Part shown: positions 11,330 to 23,300 of the stretch, piece after piece | Position numbering within the stretch: position 1 is the first letter of the stretch | Layout of the letters: each line of letters opens with the position of its first letter | From: Apricaphanius iberus | Taxonomy: Eukaryota; Chordata; Actinopteri; Cyprinodontiformes; Aphaniidae | Direction of reading: 5' to 3' | Length of the DNA: 64,000 nt | Assembly: GCA_028564705.1 (NCBI GenBank) | Contig: JAPXFQ010000378.1 | Location: 248,001 to 312,000 of the forward strand | Made by a program: the position numbers and the translations under genes | The notes under the pieces: model-generated | The model's database searches: none | What the model was told of the DNA's origin: nothing | What the model saw: only the letters and a program-made list of their open reading frames with translations

Positions 11330-14300
11330 GTGAGGACCTGCATGTTTAGGGTACAGGCTGTTTTAGAGGAGCACCATTTAGAAGTTACTGGTCATATTTT
11401 GTAAAGCTTTCACCTACTTATACTGTACTAATTTCCATCAGTTCCAACTTCCCTCTCTTTCTTTAGAAAAGGATCAAATAATAGCAGGAAGAATGTTTTT
11501 CTAGCCTAGCAGCTGTGAGAAGTCGTTCCTGTAAGTGAACAAACTGGAGTGTCAGAAGAGGGCGCTGTCTTCCTGCTGTAGTACACAGGTCTTACTTGTT
11601 CATGTAGAGATGTAGTTTGAGCTACACCTGAAACCTTCATTTGTGCACCACAGAGCGTGTTAGCTCCACCTGGTGGCACTCAGGTTCAGTACATTCACTT
11701 CACCAGCCAACTCAGGTCACCAGCTGATTTCTCTGTTCAGTTTAATCAGTATTTGCTTTTAAAATTAAACTTGGAGGAGAACTGACACTTTAGTTTTTAT
11801 GCAAAGATATAAGTTAAAGTGCAGAGCATGCAGCAGATGGATTTCAGAAGTGTAGCATTCCTATTTACTGTGGACCAGTGTGACCTTCATTTGGCTCATT
11901 GAGCTGTTTGAACAAAACTTTCACTGGTGAAAAACACATCACAGAAATTTTCTTTAGGAATCTTACAGTATTGAATGCTAAGGAGCGTTGGAATAGTTTC
12001 ATCTGGTCAGAGTTACTCACAGCAAATGACTTTTTCTTAGTGCCTCTGTATTATTTAGCAGTATCTAGGCTTATGCCTTAAGAATATGACTGATACTGGT
12101 ACAATAAAGTCTAAACTCACAGATATTACAATAAGCGCAAAGTCGGCTCACCTCAGTGGATTGTATACACAGCTCAATATTCTCCTGAAAGGATGTTTTT
12201 ATTCACTGACAAAGATTCTGTTATCCCTTCATCCATCAAACTAATAGTAACAGGGATGCTGGTGCCTACCTGCAACTGTCATCGGAGAGGTGGGGTCCAC
12301 CCTGGACAGGTCACCAGTCCATCACTGGACAACGCAGAGACACAGGACAAACAGCCATGCACACATTCACACCTCGGGGTCATTTAGAGAGAAACTTAAC
12401 CTACCAGTCACCCTCCTAAAAAACAGGCTTAGTTCATACTAATCAGTCATTTTCAATCAACACATAAACTTAAAACCTATTAAGTACATAAATAATGATT
12501 AAACAAGTCATAATAAAATAATGTATACCAATAGACTGAGCTGCTGCCTCAAAGACAAACAGTAATTCTAGTCTCCGCCTGTTAGGCGCGGTAATTTACC
12601 ATAAGGCCCTCATTCTGAGGCTATAAAGTTAGATGGAGCAGTAAGTTTGATTAAATTGAACAAAGCTACATTTAATCAGCTTCAGTCTTTTCAGTCGTTT
12701 AACTCCTTCTCTCCACACATTTAGACTCTAAGTCCTCCTCCAGCTTCTCTGTTTAACAATCTTCTCTCCACCTCAACAGACGCAGTCATGCAGCCAGTAG
12801 CTTGTAGCCTACAAGCAGACAGGTCTACTCCAGGTCATAAAAGTTATCATTAAAGTGATTTCATTCCAATCGTTGACGTAATGATAAAACAATCTGTTTA
12901 AAATTACATTTTCATTTGAGGAGTCTCACATAAAGTCATCATAAAATAAAACTGGAGGTGACATGTCCACACAAGTTTGCATATTGAGAAACGTCCATTG
13001 CTTCAAATACATTGGGGTGCTGGGTCTGTAGCTTAGCAACAACAGAACTGATGACATCACATGCATGGTCGGCAACGGCTGAAGGTGGAATATAAACAAC
13101 TTCCAAAATGACACTGGTGAACTCTCTTGGTAAATAATATGGACGTAAATTAACAACCAAGAGTTCAATATCTGGGCTGCAGAGACTAACCTTCACAGTA
13201 ACATGTCCTGGATGACACCATCTATTGTTGACAAGCACTGCTACTCCACCTCCTTTTCTTTTTCCACTTCTCTTCAGATCTCTGTCTGCTCGTACAGTCA
13301 GAAAGCCAATCAGAGAGAGGTTGGAGTCGAGGATATGATCCTGTAACCACGTCTCAGTGAAGCACATAATGCTGCATTGACGATACTCAGGCTGAGACCT
13401 TGTCAGGGCTTGGAGTTCATCCATTTTGTTAGCTAGAGATCTCAGGTTTCCCATTATGATTGATGGAAGAGATGGTTTGAATTTCCTCTTCCTCCTTTTT
13501 GGTCCTGCTTTGTTTCCACTCCTCAACTCATCAGGGATTTGTGGCTTCAGTTGAGGTATTATTTCAGCCTATCTCGGAAGGAACAGAGCAGAATGGACTT
13601 TCTGAGGAAGCTGAGGTCCTTCAAGATTTGCAGCAAGATGCTGCAGATCTTCTACAGTCTGTGGTGGAGAGTGTTATCTCTTCGTCCATCATCTGTTGGG
13701 GTAACAGCATCAGAGCCAGGGACTTAAAACGGCTCAATAACCTGATACAGAAGGCTGGTTCTGTTCTGGTTCTGTTCTGGGGACGACTGTGGAACATCTG
13801 GAGATAATGATGCAAAGAAGGATTCTTCATAAAATTAAAAAGATCATGGACAACCCTGAGCATCCTCTTCATGAAACTATCCTACAACAACAGAGTATCT
13901 TCAGTCGGAGGCTTCTTCAGTTTCGCTGCAACACAGACCGCTACAGGAAATCCTTTCTCCCCACAGCCATCATGGTCTACAACAACTCCTTGAAAAATGA
14001 AATAGTAATGAGCTACAACAACAATTAATTTTCCCTCTGGGATCAATAAAGTATTTTTGAAATGAATTGAATTAACCAGCTGCTCCCCGCTGTAAACCAC
14101 CTTGTTGCCATGGTTATGCATCATAACATCCTAACCCAAAAAGTGAAAATCCTTTCAACTTCACAGCACAAAAACTTAGAGTATACAGGTCCAAAAACTG
14201 CAAATTTTCCTCACGGAAAAAAGGAGAAACAATGTCGGAAAAAACAAAAGTCAATATGTAGCTAACAGAGCAGCGCAATTCTAGAATTGAGGTAAATATA

Positions 14301-17300
14301 ACCTCTACTCAATGCAATAAAAGGAACCTTTTCCCCTTTAATGCCTTAAATCTAGTGTAGAATGTAATGTGTGCCTGGAGCTTAGCCTCGATTTCATTAG
14401 CAGTTATATTCTTTCACATAGAGTAAAATATTGATCAAAATGTGACTTTATTTTGGAATATAAAATATAAATATTTACAGTACTGTATATGATATATAAA
14501 TATCAAACATAGCGCTGTAACCAAAAACCCCTCAGTTTTAAGTGATGTGTCAAACTGTTCAGATCATAGAAGTTTTAACCAAAGAATGTTTCATGACTCA
14601 AAGGGAAAAATGTCGCCAAATATTCAGAAGTTATCACAAGCTTTCATTTTTGATTATTCAGACATTTCATCTTAGAATAAGCTTCAGATCATCCTCCTTA
14701 TGGTCCACATTAACTACCTGAATTTTCTACGAACATCTGATTCATTTTATAGTCATGTTCTCTTATAGATTTTAGTAGTAGAACCACAGCCTTTTGGTTA
14801 TTGCTGCTCCCCGTAATCCAAGCATTGTCTGTGTGCATTAAGGAATCTAATGAGTGTGTTCTGGTTCCATGTGTGCAGGACACTGCTGGTCAGGAGCGCT
14901 ACAGAACAATCACCACAGCCTACTACAGAGGAGCAATGGGCTTCATCCTCATGTATGACATCACCAATGAGGACTCCTTTAATGCTGTTCAAGACTGGTA
15001 AGAGATGGCCGAGTGTCTGTTACAGGTGCATCTAAAAAGACCAGCATACTGTAAGAAATGAAACTTCCGTATTATATAGATTCATTACACATAGAGGGAC
15101 ATTGTTCAACCCTTTAAGTTATATTATGGGTAAGTTAAATCCAGTAACTAATTTGGAATTGGTGCTGAAATTTAGGGATCTTTAACAACTAATCCTAGTA
15201 AGAATCCTGATGCCCCATAATACCAAATTATTTTGAGGCTAATGTGTTTACACTGAGAACATGCTAACCAGGGTTAGATAGCATAGAGTCAACTATCGAC
15301 AATCTGCTAGTGATATGTTTAGCAATTCAGCAAATATTATCACACTAAATTGAGTAGTATTTAGAGACATAGGTACAGTCTGCTCAGAAAACTATTTGAA
15401 AATCAATTGCGCGTTAGTCTTGCAATCAAAAAACATTTAATCTCACATTTACAAAGGCATGTTCTTCTGAAGCTCACCTGCATTTTAGCTTGGAGCATTT
15501 CTCTGTCCTCTCTCTGTCTGTTCTCAACTCCATATGATGAGGTACAGCATCTGTGTACCCCAGTTCATAAAGGTATGTGTTTGTCGTTGTGCTAAAATAT
15601 GTTTCATCATCAGATGTTTCATAGTCAGACATGTAGTCGGCTAGTCATGCATTCAACAATGTAACAGCTGATTGTGAGGTCCGAAACAGTTGACACTGAC
15701 CGCAGTGTAGATTGACTGGAAGGGAAACAAAATAGTAAAAGTGGGGTGTGAATTTTGGCTGCCGTTTATTTTTATTATTATTTTTGTGATGCAAATGAAT
15801 CAGGCTTTTAAACGCATATCATTTTCTGGCGTAGAACAGCACAGTTTGATGGCCTTTGAAATTAGTCGGGACTAGGGATGGGTATCATTTAGGTTTTATA
15901 CGATACCGGTGCCAAACCGGTACTTTAGAAACGGTGCCGGTCCTTAAACGGTGCTTGAACCGGTGCTTCAAGGATGGAAATCATACATACTTCGTCCAAA
16001 AACCCTCTTATTTAGTTATTTTTAGTGGGACTGTCAAACCATAAAAAATTGAGATCTAATTAAAATTAATCACCATTCCTAAATACGACCAAAAAAAAAA
16101 AAAAGTTTTCCGTGTAAATAAAAGGACAAAACTAGATGCAGTGGCTCTTTAAAAAAAATTAACATAAGAGACATCAATTAAGTTTTTGTTTTGAACTCGA
16201 CAATCACATTCATAATGTTTGTGTGGTCTCATATGAAAAATAATAGCAAATTGATGTAGAAATAACCAAAATATAGGAATAAACTTAACATTTGGATATT
16301 GGCAGTCTGTATTAAATATCAGATAAATCAAATGTAATATAGACTAATCTAATGTCACAATGAATATTTTGCAATACTCAGAAGATTCTCCAGTTCATCA
16401 AAACAGGAAATATTGTGAAGATGTACACACCTACTTTCGCTAATAGTTAGCACTAATTTAAGTCTGAAAACATCACTTTAACTGAATAATTTCGTATTTT
16501 TCATGCAGCGATATCTCACTATGAAATGTTCTGAAGCTATACGGTGAACCAACATGCATTAATCCACTTAAATACAGAGCATTTAAACTCTGCACCGCAC
16601 ACACAGCAAACACTGCGCCACACACACCAAAGCTGACATCCGAAGTGGACGGATAATTCTCACAGACAATTTATGAACTTATCATATCATCACTAAGCCA
16701 ATATGCCAATAATAATATACTCAAATGTCATTTAGGATCACAAACACATGCTGCTGCACAACAATCCACAGTTTGGCTGGTTAGGAAGGAGAGCTGATGT
16801 GTTGTGGGCTGAATTATAAACAGGGCGCTGTTCTGGGAATGCGTTTGTCATTGCAAAAAAACAAGGTGATGGTGGTGGGGGGTTAATTCTAGGAATTAGT
16901 CAATCCACGTTGGTGCGTTATTTTCGACAGCCCTAAGTTTTAGCAGTTTGTTGCACAAAGAAAGCCATGTTTACCTTTTACCCCTGTACCAATTATTAAA
17001 TGAAACATGTTTGACTCCCGGGTGCTATTTGGAGACAGTGTTCTGTTGGACTAGAGTCAGACAAGATGGTAAACAAATGCTAAAGTCAATAAAGCAGACA
17101 GAATATAAGTAGGATATGCACAATTAGCAAAGAAATAGACAACAACAACGCTGCAGCACAGATCATTTAGTAAGTACGCAACTGTTTAATTGTGTTGTTG
17201 TTGTTCCTGCTTCTACGGTAACATTTCTTCCTGAAGTGGGGTTATTTGGTCATAGGGAGACAGGACACGGTGTGCTGGAGTCCAAGTGTTGCCCAGTTGG

Positions 17301-20300
17301 GCTCCTGTACAAGACTGAGCAATCAACTTAATAAACTGGAAGAAAACGCCCATCAGGACTTCAGCCTCATCCTTGTTAATAGGAAGAATATATTGATTTC
17401 CTTAACAAAACAGACATGATAAGAATGCATCATTATATATGTGAATTATAATGAGTATCTTCTCCACACTGAGTCATTCATATTTTTATTTCTTTTACTT
17501 CATAGAAAATGCTCAATGCATTCTTTCCATGGAAGGTCACAGAATGTATGAAAAAGTGAAAGACTCTCGTTGTTTCTGTTAACAGGTCGACTCAGATCAA
17601 GACATACTCATGGGACAATGCTCAGGTTCTCCTAGTGGGAAATAAGTGTGACATGGAGGATGAGCGGGTGGTGGCGTCTGAGAGGGGGCGGCAGCTGTCA
17701 GAGCAACTTGGTAAGTCCGTTCTGACTCAACTGTTTCCACTGCACCTTTAGCACCTCGAGGTGAGTTAGAATGTTGTCGCCCATCTATGTCATAAAGCAG
17801 TTTTTTGTTTTTCTTTTCCACACCCCTTTTATGTAGTTATACATGAATTAATGAATTCATACTTTATTGTCATTGTAACTAGGGCTGCATGATTATGACC
17901 AAATTAATAATCACGATTATTTGGATCAATATTGTAATCACAATTATTAATCACCATCATTCATCCAGTCCTGTAAAATATCTATTTTTATTGCACCAAT
18001 TATAAAAACACTTTCGGGTACTTTCTGCTTACTAGTCAGATCCATAATCGAGATTTGGATCTATTACATCCGCATATCGACTCAGAGTTCATGGTCACTA
18101 TATGACTTAGTTCGTTTACAGCCCAAGCATCACATCCTATTGGTCTTGCAGTTTCCCAAACTCCGCTGAGACCTTTTAAAATGTTCAATATGCCAGGATC
18201 CAACCCATTCTAAGCAGTAAAAATCCGGTTTTGTAATTTATACTTGTGGGTAGGCCTGGGCAGTATACCGGTTCCTACCGAAAACCGGTGTTTATTTTCG
18301 TTATATGAATTTTTAACATACCCCTATACCTGTGAATAGCTCGGACAACTTCCGGAATGTTTAATGAGGGCAAGTGTTTCAGCCAGGACCGATTTCACTG
18401 CTACGCGCTCTTCACCACAGTGTAGAAAATAACTTTTTTAACTAAGTGCAGCTGCAGGCAGGAGCGAAGCACAGAATTCTGATGAAGTAATTCCAAAAAA
18501 GAGGAGCCTCGTCTATAGTTTAAAAAGTTTATCGGCTTTAAAAGGTTAGACAAGAACCGAACGGCATACCTTTTACAAACACTATTGAGAGTAACCAGTA
18601 GGTGGAAGTGTTGAGCGCTATTTGACCCTCTGTAGGTAAACGCGGTCAACGGCGGTAAAACCAGTAGGAAAGAAATCATTAATAACGGTAAATATGTTTT
18701 ACATACCATCTATGATACTTCTGCTGTCTTTTTTTCTGTTGTTATCTGAATATTAACCAGCTAATAATCACCTACGGTCGCCAATGGTAATTTTTCTTCT
18801 TCTTTGGCAAAATCCCATCTGAGTCTATACTCTGCCCCCTAGCGGGATTCTTCAGTACTACATGCAAAGCAAATAGAAGCTGCAATTTATTGCTTGCGCC
18901 CACATGAGGTTTAACAAAATTATACATTCAGCCATAGAACATCAAGAATGTCTACCAAAATCATAATCATTTTAACTATTTTCATATCATTCACCTGTGT
19001 CTGGAAAAAACAATATGATGCAGTCCATATGGCAGTAAAATGGGCTATATAAAGCATATTTTTAAATTCTTCATTCTTGTAAGATAATGTGGATATGAAC
19101 AGTCTTGTATGGCAAAAAAATAATCTTAAATAACGTAATACCGATATGTTTTAAAAAAATACCTTGATATGAAAATTTTGTAACTGTAACAGTGTTTTCA
19201 CACACACTGAATAAAACTGATGGTCTTTTCTTTAAAGTAGAACAGTGTTTATTAAAATAATTTATTAACCTAACAGGCAATTTACTGTGTCAGCAGCCTA
19301 TCTATTCTAAAGCATGCAAACAACAGTGACGGAACTAGAGAAAACAACCTCAGAGCATAAATAGGAAGCGGACACATCTGCTCTTGGAAGACCAATGAGA
19401 ACATCCAAGCAGCAATCAAGTCGCTACAGAATGGAAAAGCGCATTGACCAGATAGATGTGGTCCAGAGTTTTAGAAAACACTATCAGACTCCCTAAAGGG
19501 TCCTCTTTTAAATTTTTTTTATCTATATTCAACAGAGAAAAGCTCTCTTCCACTTTCCTTATACGCCGTAAACATATCTTATCCTTGAGAAGGGTAAACC
19601 CCTGGATGAGTGTGGTTTCCACTGCCCTATTAGTCTTATAAATGTGGACAGTAAAATATTTTGAAAGATATTGGTGAAAACACTAGAATGTTACTTGCCA
19701 TACTTAGTTGGACCAGGACGCTTTCATTAGAAATAGGAACTCTTGACGAAATGAGGATGTTACTTAACATTATTGAATATGCAAACAATCAGATGGAAGG
19801 TGTTATTATTAGGGATTTCAAATTATTTTGTTAATTGCAACAAATTATTTACAACCATTTGTAGCGCACTGTAATACTCCACTTGGGAAAATAAATCTGT
19901 TGGGCTTGTACTTGGTACTCAGACACCAATTCTGAGTAGCAAACTGCTAGACTGGACACCCTGAATAAGGTTTCAGGGTGTAGAAACCCTATTCAGACCT
20001 GCATGATCGCACACACACATAGGTGTGGGGACATTGGTGTGTACGGACATATCTTGAGCTGAGGTTATCGTCATTAGTTAGTTGGTACCAGGAGCTTACC
20101 AGAAACATTAGTATTGTGTTCATTAATCCATGCTTGTGTGTAGTGAATGTGTAATTCTTAGTTTATATTACTGGATCTGAACTATTGGTTTGGTTCTGTT
20201 CAGTTCATTGTTTTTGTTTGTTTTGTTTTAGCGCTTCTCTGCCGTCCAACAGAGGCGAAGAACTGGGATGTTTTCTTGTGTTCTTTGTTTGCCTCCCTGT

Positions 20301-23300
20301 CTTGTGTCGTCAGTTCGCGCCTCTGCTGGTCCGGTTTCTTTTCTTCACCTTCTTCCTTTCTTCCTTCTTGTCTCGATTTCGTGTCCATGACTTCAGGAAA
20401 TTGAACCCTCAGTAATCACTAATAAAGATTTTTTCATAAATATACATCAGGTCGAGTATTACAGCGAAGCAAAGCTGTAATACTCCACTTGGGAAAATAA
20501 ATCTGTTGGGCTTGTACTTGGTACTCAGACACCAATTCTGAGTAGCAAACTGCTAGACTGGACAAGTTAAAAAAGAATAAATAAAAAAATAACTACACCC
20601 TGAAGTGGAGATGGAAGGCTGTAAACTGATCATAAGATGACTGCCCTCTATTGTAGTAGGGGTGGAGGGTGAGGTGAGAAGGAGCGGGGAGCTGCAGACA
20701 GTCGACTTAACGTGCCTATATTCAGCCAGTTTTTACCCTAAGCAGGAGGTTGCAGGGGCCACTTGGGACTAGTCACAAAAACAACAGAATCTCTTCAAGT
20801 CTGTTAAATACAATACATTACTGCATAAAACAACTTTTTGAATTATTTATACCAAACCTTTTTTCAACCATACTAGCGCAATTATAAAGTGAGATTAAAA
20901 AATATATTAATTAGATTATTTCATTACAGATCATAATTAATCTAGAATTGTTTTTAATCTCATGACAGCACTAGTTATTATCTCACTCAAAGCTGAAAAG
21001 GCCCTTTATGGTTTAGAATGGCCGTTACTATTCACCATTATGGGGCGATTTGGACTGAGGGAGAGATTCATTGACCTAATTCGGTTAATATACTTTTCAC
21101 CTAGAGCAAATACTTTCAAAGGTCTCCTTCACTGAAAAGCATGAAAAACTATTTTGTTTTATCAATACAATCAGTCATTCTTACTTATATAAGCATGTGG
21201 GGCTAAAGAAGAAAAGGTTGGAATTTGTTTTTGGAACACCACCGAGAAAATACGACGCTTTCTTTATTTGTAATGGCTGTTGGTAACTGTGTGTGGTTCT
21301 TTGTAGTTGTGTGTATTGGGGGTGTCCTATGCAGTGTTGTAGTGATACTGTCCAGATCCAATGTTGGGTGGCTTGTTGGGTCTGCCTAGGTGCCCCTTGA
21401 CACTTGCCTCATCAGCACAGAATGGCCTGATTTCATCATACAGATAGGTCTGCCTGTCAATGTTCAGTCCAGGTGGGGCCAAGTCTGCTCCATTGCGCAG
21501 TAGCTGATGTTCAAAAGGTTGTGCATCACATGGAGCATCACACCTGGTTTCTTAGCATCAAAGCCGACATTTAAACATGGCTAAATATTTTATCATAAAA
21601 AACATTCACATGCATGTTGCTGCTATCGTATATGCACAATGTGAAAGTTTTCACAGCGACCTAAGATGCTGAGATGACTCCGTGGGAGTCTACGGAGTCG
21701 GGTGCTGCTGCCAGTCAAAGGTCTGGACTAAACGTTTGCCCTCTGCCGTTCCAACATGCTGTGGGGTTTGAGGTGACTCACAGGAGAGATGTTTTCTACA
21801 ACCTGGTGACATAAAAAAGAAAAGAGAAAAAAAAGATCTTAGTTAAAAATTTAATTGAAGTGGAACAGAAAACTGCACTGAAGTAATGCTGGATAGCTCA
21901 CAGCTAGAAGGTCCCGGGTTCTATTCCCGCTGGGTGCCTCCATATCATCAGCACTCACACCCTGGGTGGGGTTGTTTAAAGAGGCTTTCTGTGTGGATTT
22001 TGAGCAGCTAATGTGAGCTAATCCCACAAAAACATGCACCGGTTCTGGTATACTGCCTCCTCCTGGCTGACCAGGGCCCCTGAAGGGTTGGGGAGGATCT
22101 GGCTGGAATAACGTGATCCTTCCCTGCGCTATGGAACCATGCCCCTTCAGATGAAAAGAAGGGCCTGCACTCTCCTCAAAGCATGAAGGAGGCTTGAGCT
22201 CAGTGCAGGGCCCTCCCGGGGTTGGCAGAGGGAGAGCAATGCACTGGTAATTTATTAAGAAGTATGACCAGCTGCGCTCCCGGGCTCAAATAGCTGGGAA
22301 AAATGCTGCGATCTGCAGCCGAAGTTATCACCGCGCTGCCGGACTAAAAGGATACAAGACATGAGGTCAGTTGAAATATTTTTTTAACCCTTAACTAGGT
22401 GGTTTAAAAAGTCATTGAAACTACAGCTACTGTCAGTCACATAAAGACTGTTCTGAAAACTTGTGGCTCGCTGAATGCGACGTTCGTCACTAATTAGTAC
22501 AGCTAATTGGTTTTCTCATGGGATATATAGGCTATGAATCATGTAGGTGACCTATATTCAAATAGGCGAATTTTGCCAACATTAAGGATTTTCATTTCAT
22601 GAATGAGGAAACATTAGCCCACAGCACATTCCTTGGCAAAATGTAAATGAAACATTTTTTTATTCTCCGTCCCTCTAACAAAAAACGGGTAGAAAACATG
22701 ATAAGCGACACCGTCAGAGATTGGGAGGTATCTGTAGCTCACTGTATCTCTTCAGTACATTTCATAGTGAAATATCGTTGCATTAAAAATACGAAATTAT
22801 TCAGTTAAAAGTTATGTTTTCTGACTTAAATTAGTGCTAACTATTAGCGGAAGTATGTGTACAGTTTATTACTGTATTACTGTTTATTTGTGGGAAAATG
22901 GTAAATTGTGATTATATTTTGGTTAGTTCCACCTATATTTGTCATTATTTTTCATATGAGACCAAACAAACGTGTTTGGTCTCATATGAAATCCACAGTC
23001 ACAAATGTGACTGTGGATTTCAAAACAAAATTTCAATTGATTTCTCGTATATTTAATTTTTAAAAAGAGAATCAGAATCAGAATCAGCTTTAATGGCCAA
23101 GTATGACACATACAAGGAATTTGACTCCGGCAACTTTTCTCTCCAGTACAGAACTTAAATAAGTGAAATAAAAAAGGAAATAAAAATAAATACAAATAGA
23201 TAATAAAGGATAATATATACACCAAACCAGGGTTATTGTACAGTGAGTATATACAGCAGTGCAGAGTTTTAGTTTATTTTTCATGTGAATGGACTCAGAC

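Noticed and set aside
20185..20415. 76-codon Phe/Cys-rich frame
   Set aside because: Low-complexity hydrophobic translation of pyrimidine-rich DNA inside the direct-repeat element; no start context or homologue recognised.
21880..21940. Possible tRNA gene (B-box-like GGTTCTATTCC)
   Set aside because: No cloverleaf or acceptor stem could be drawn; it matches a dispersed SINE-type repeat.
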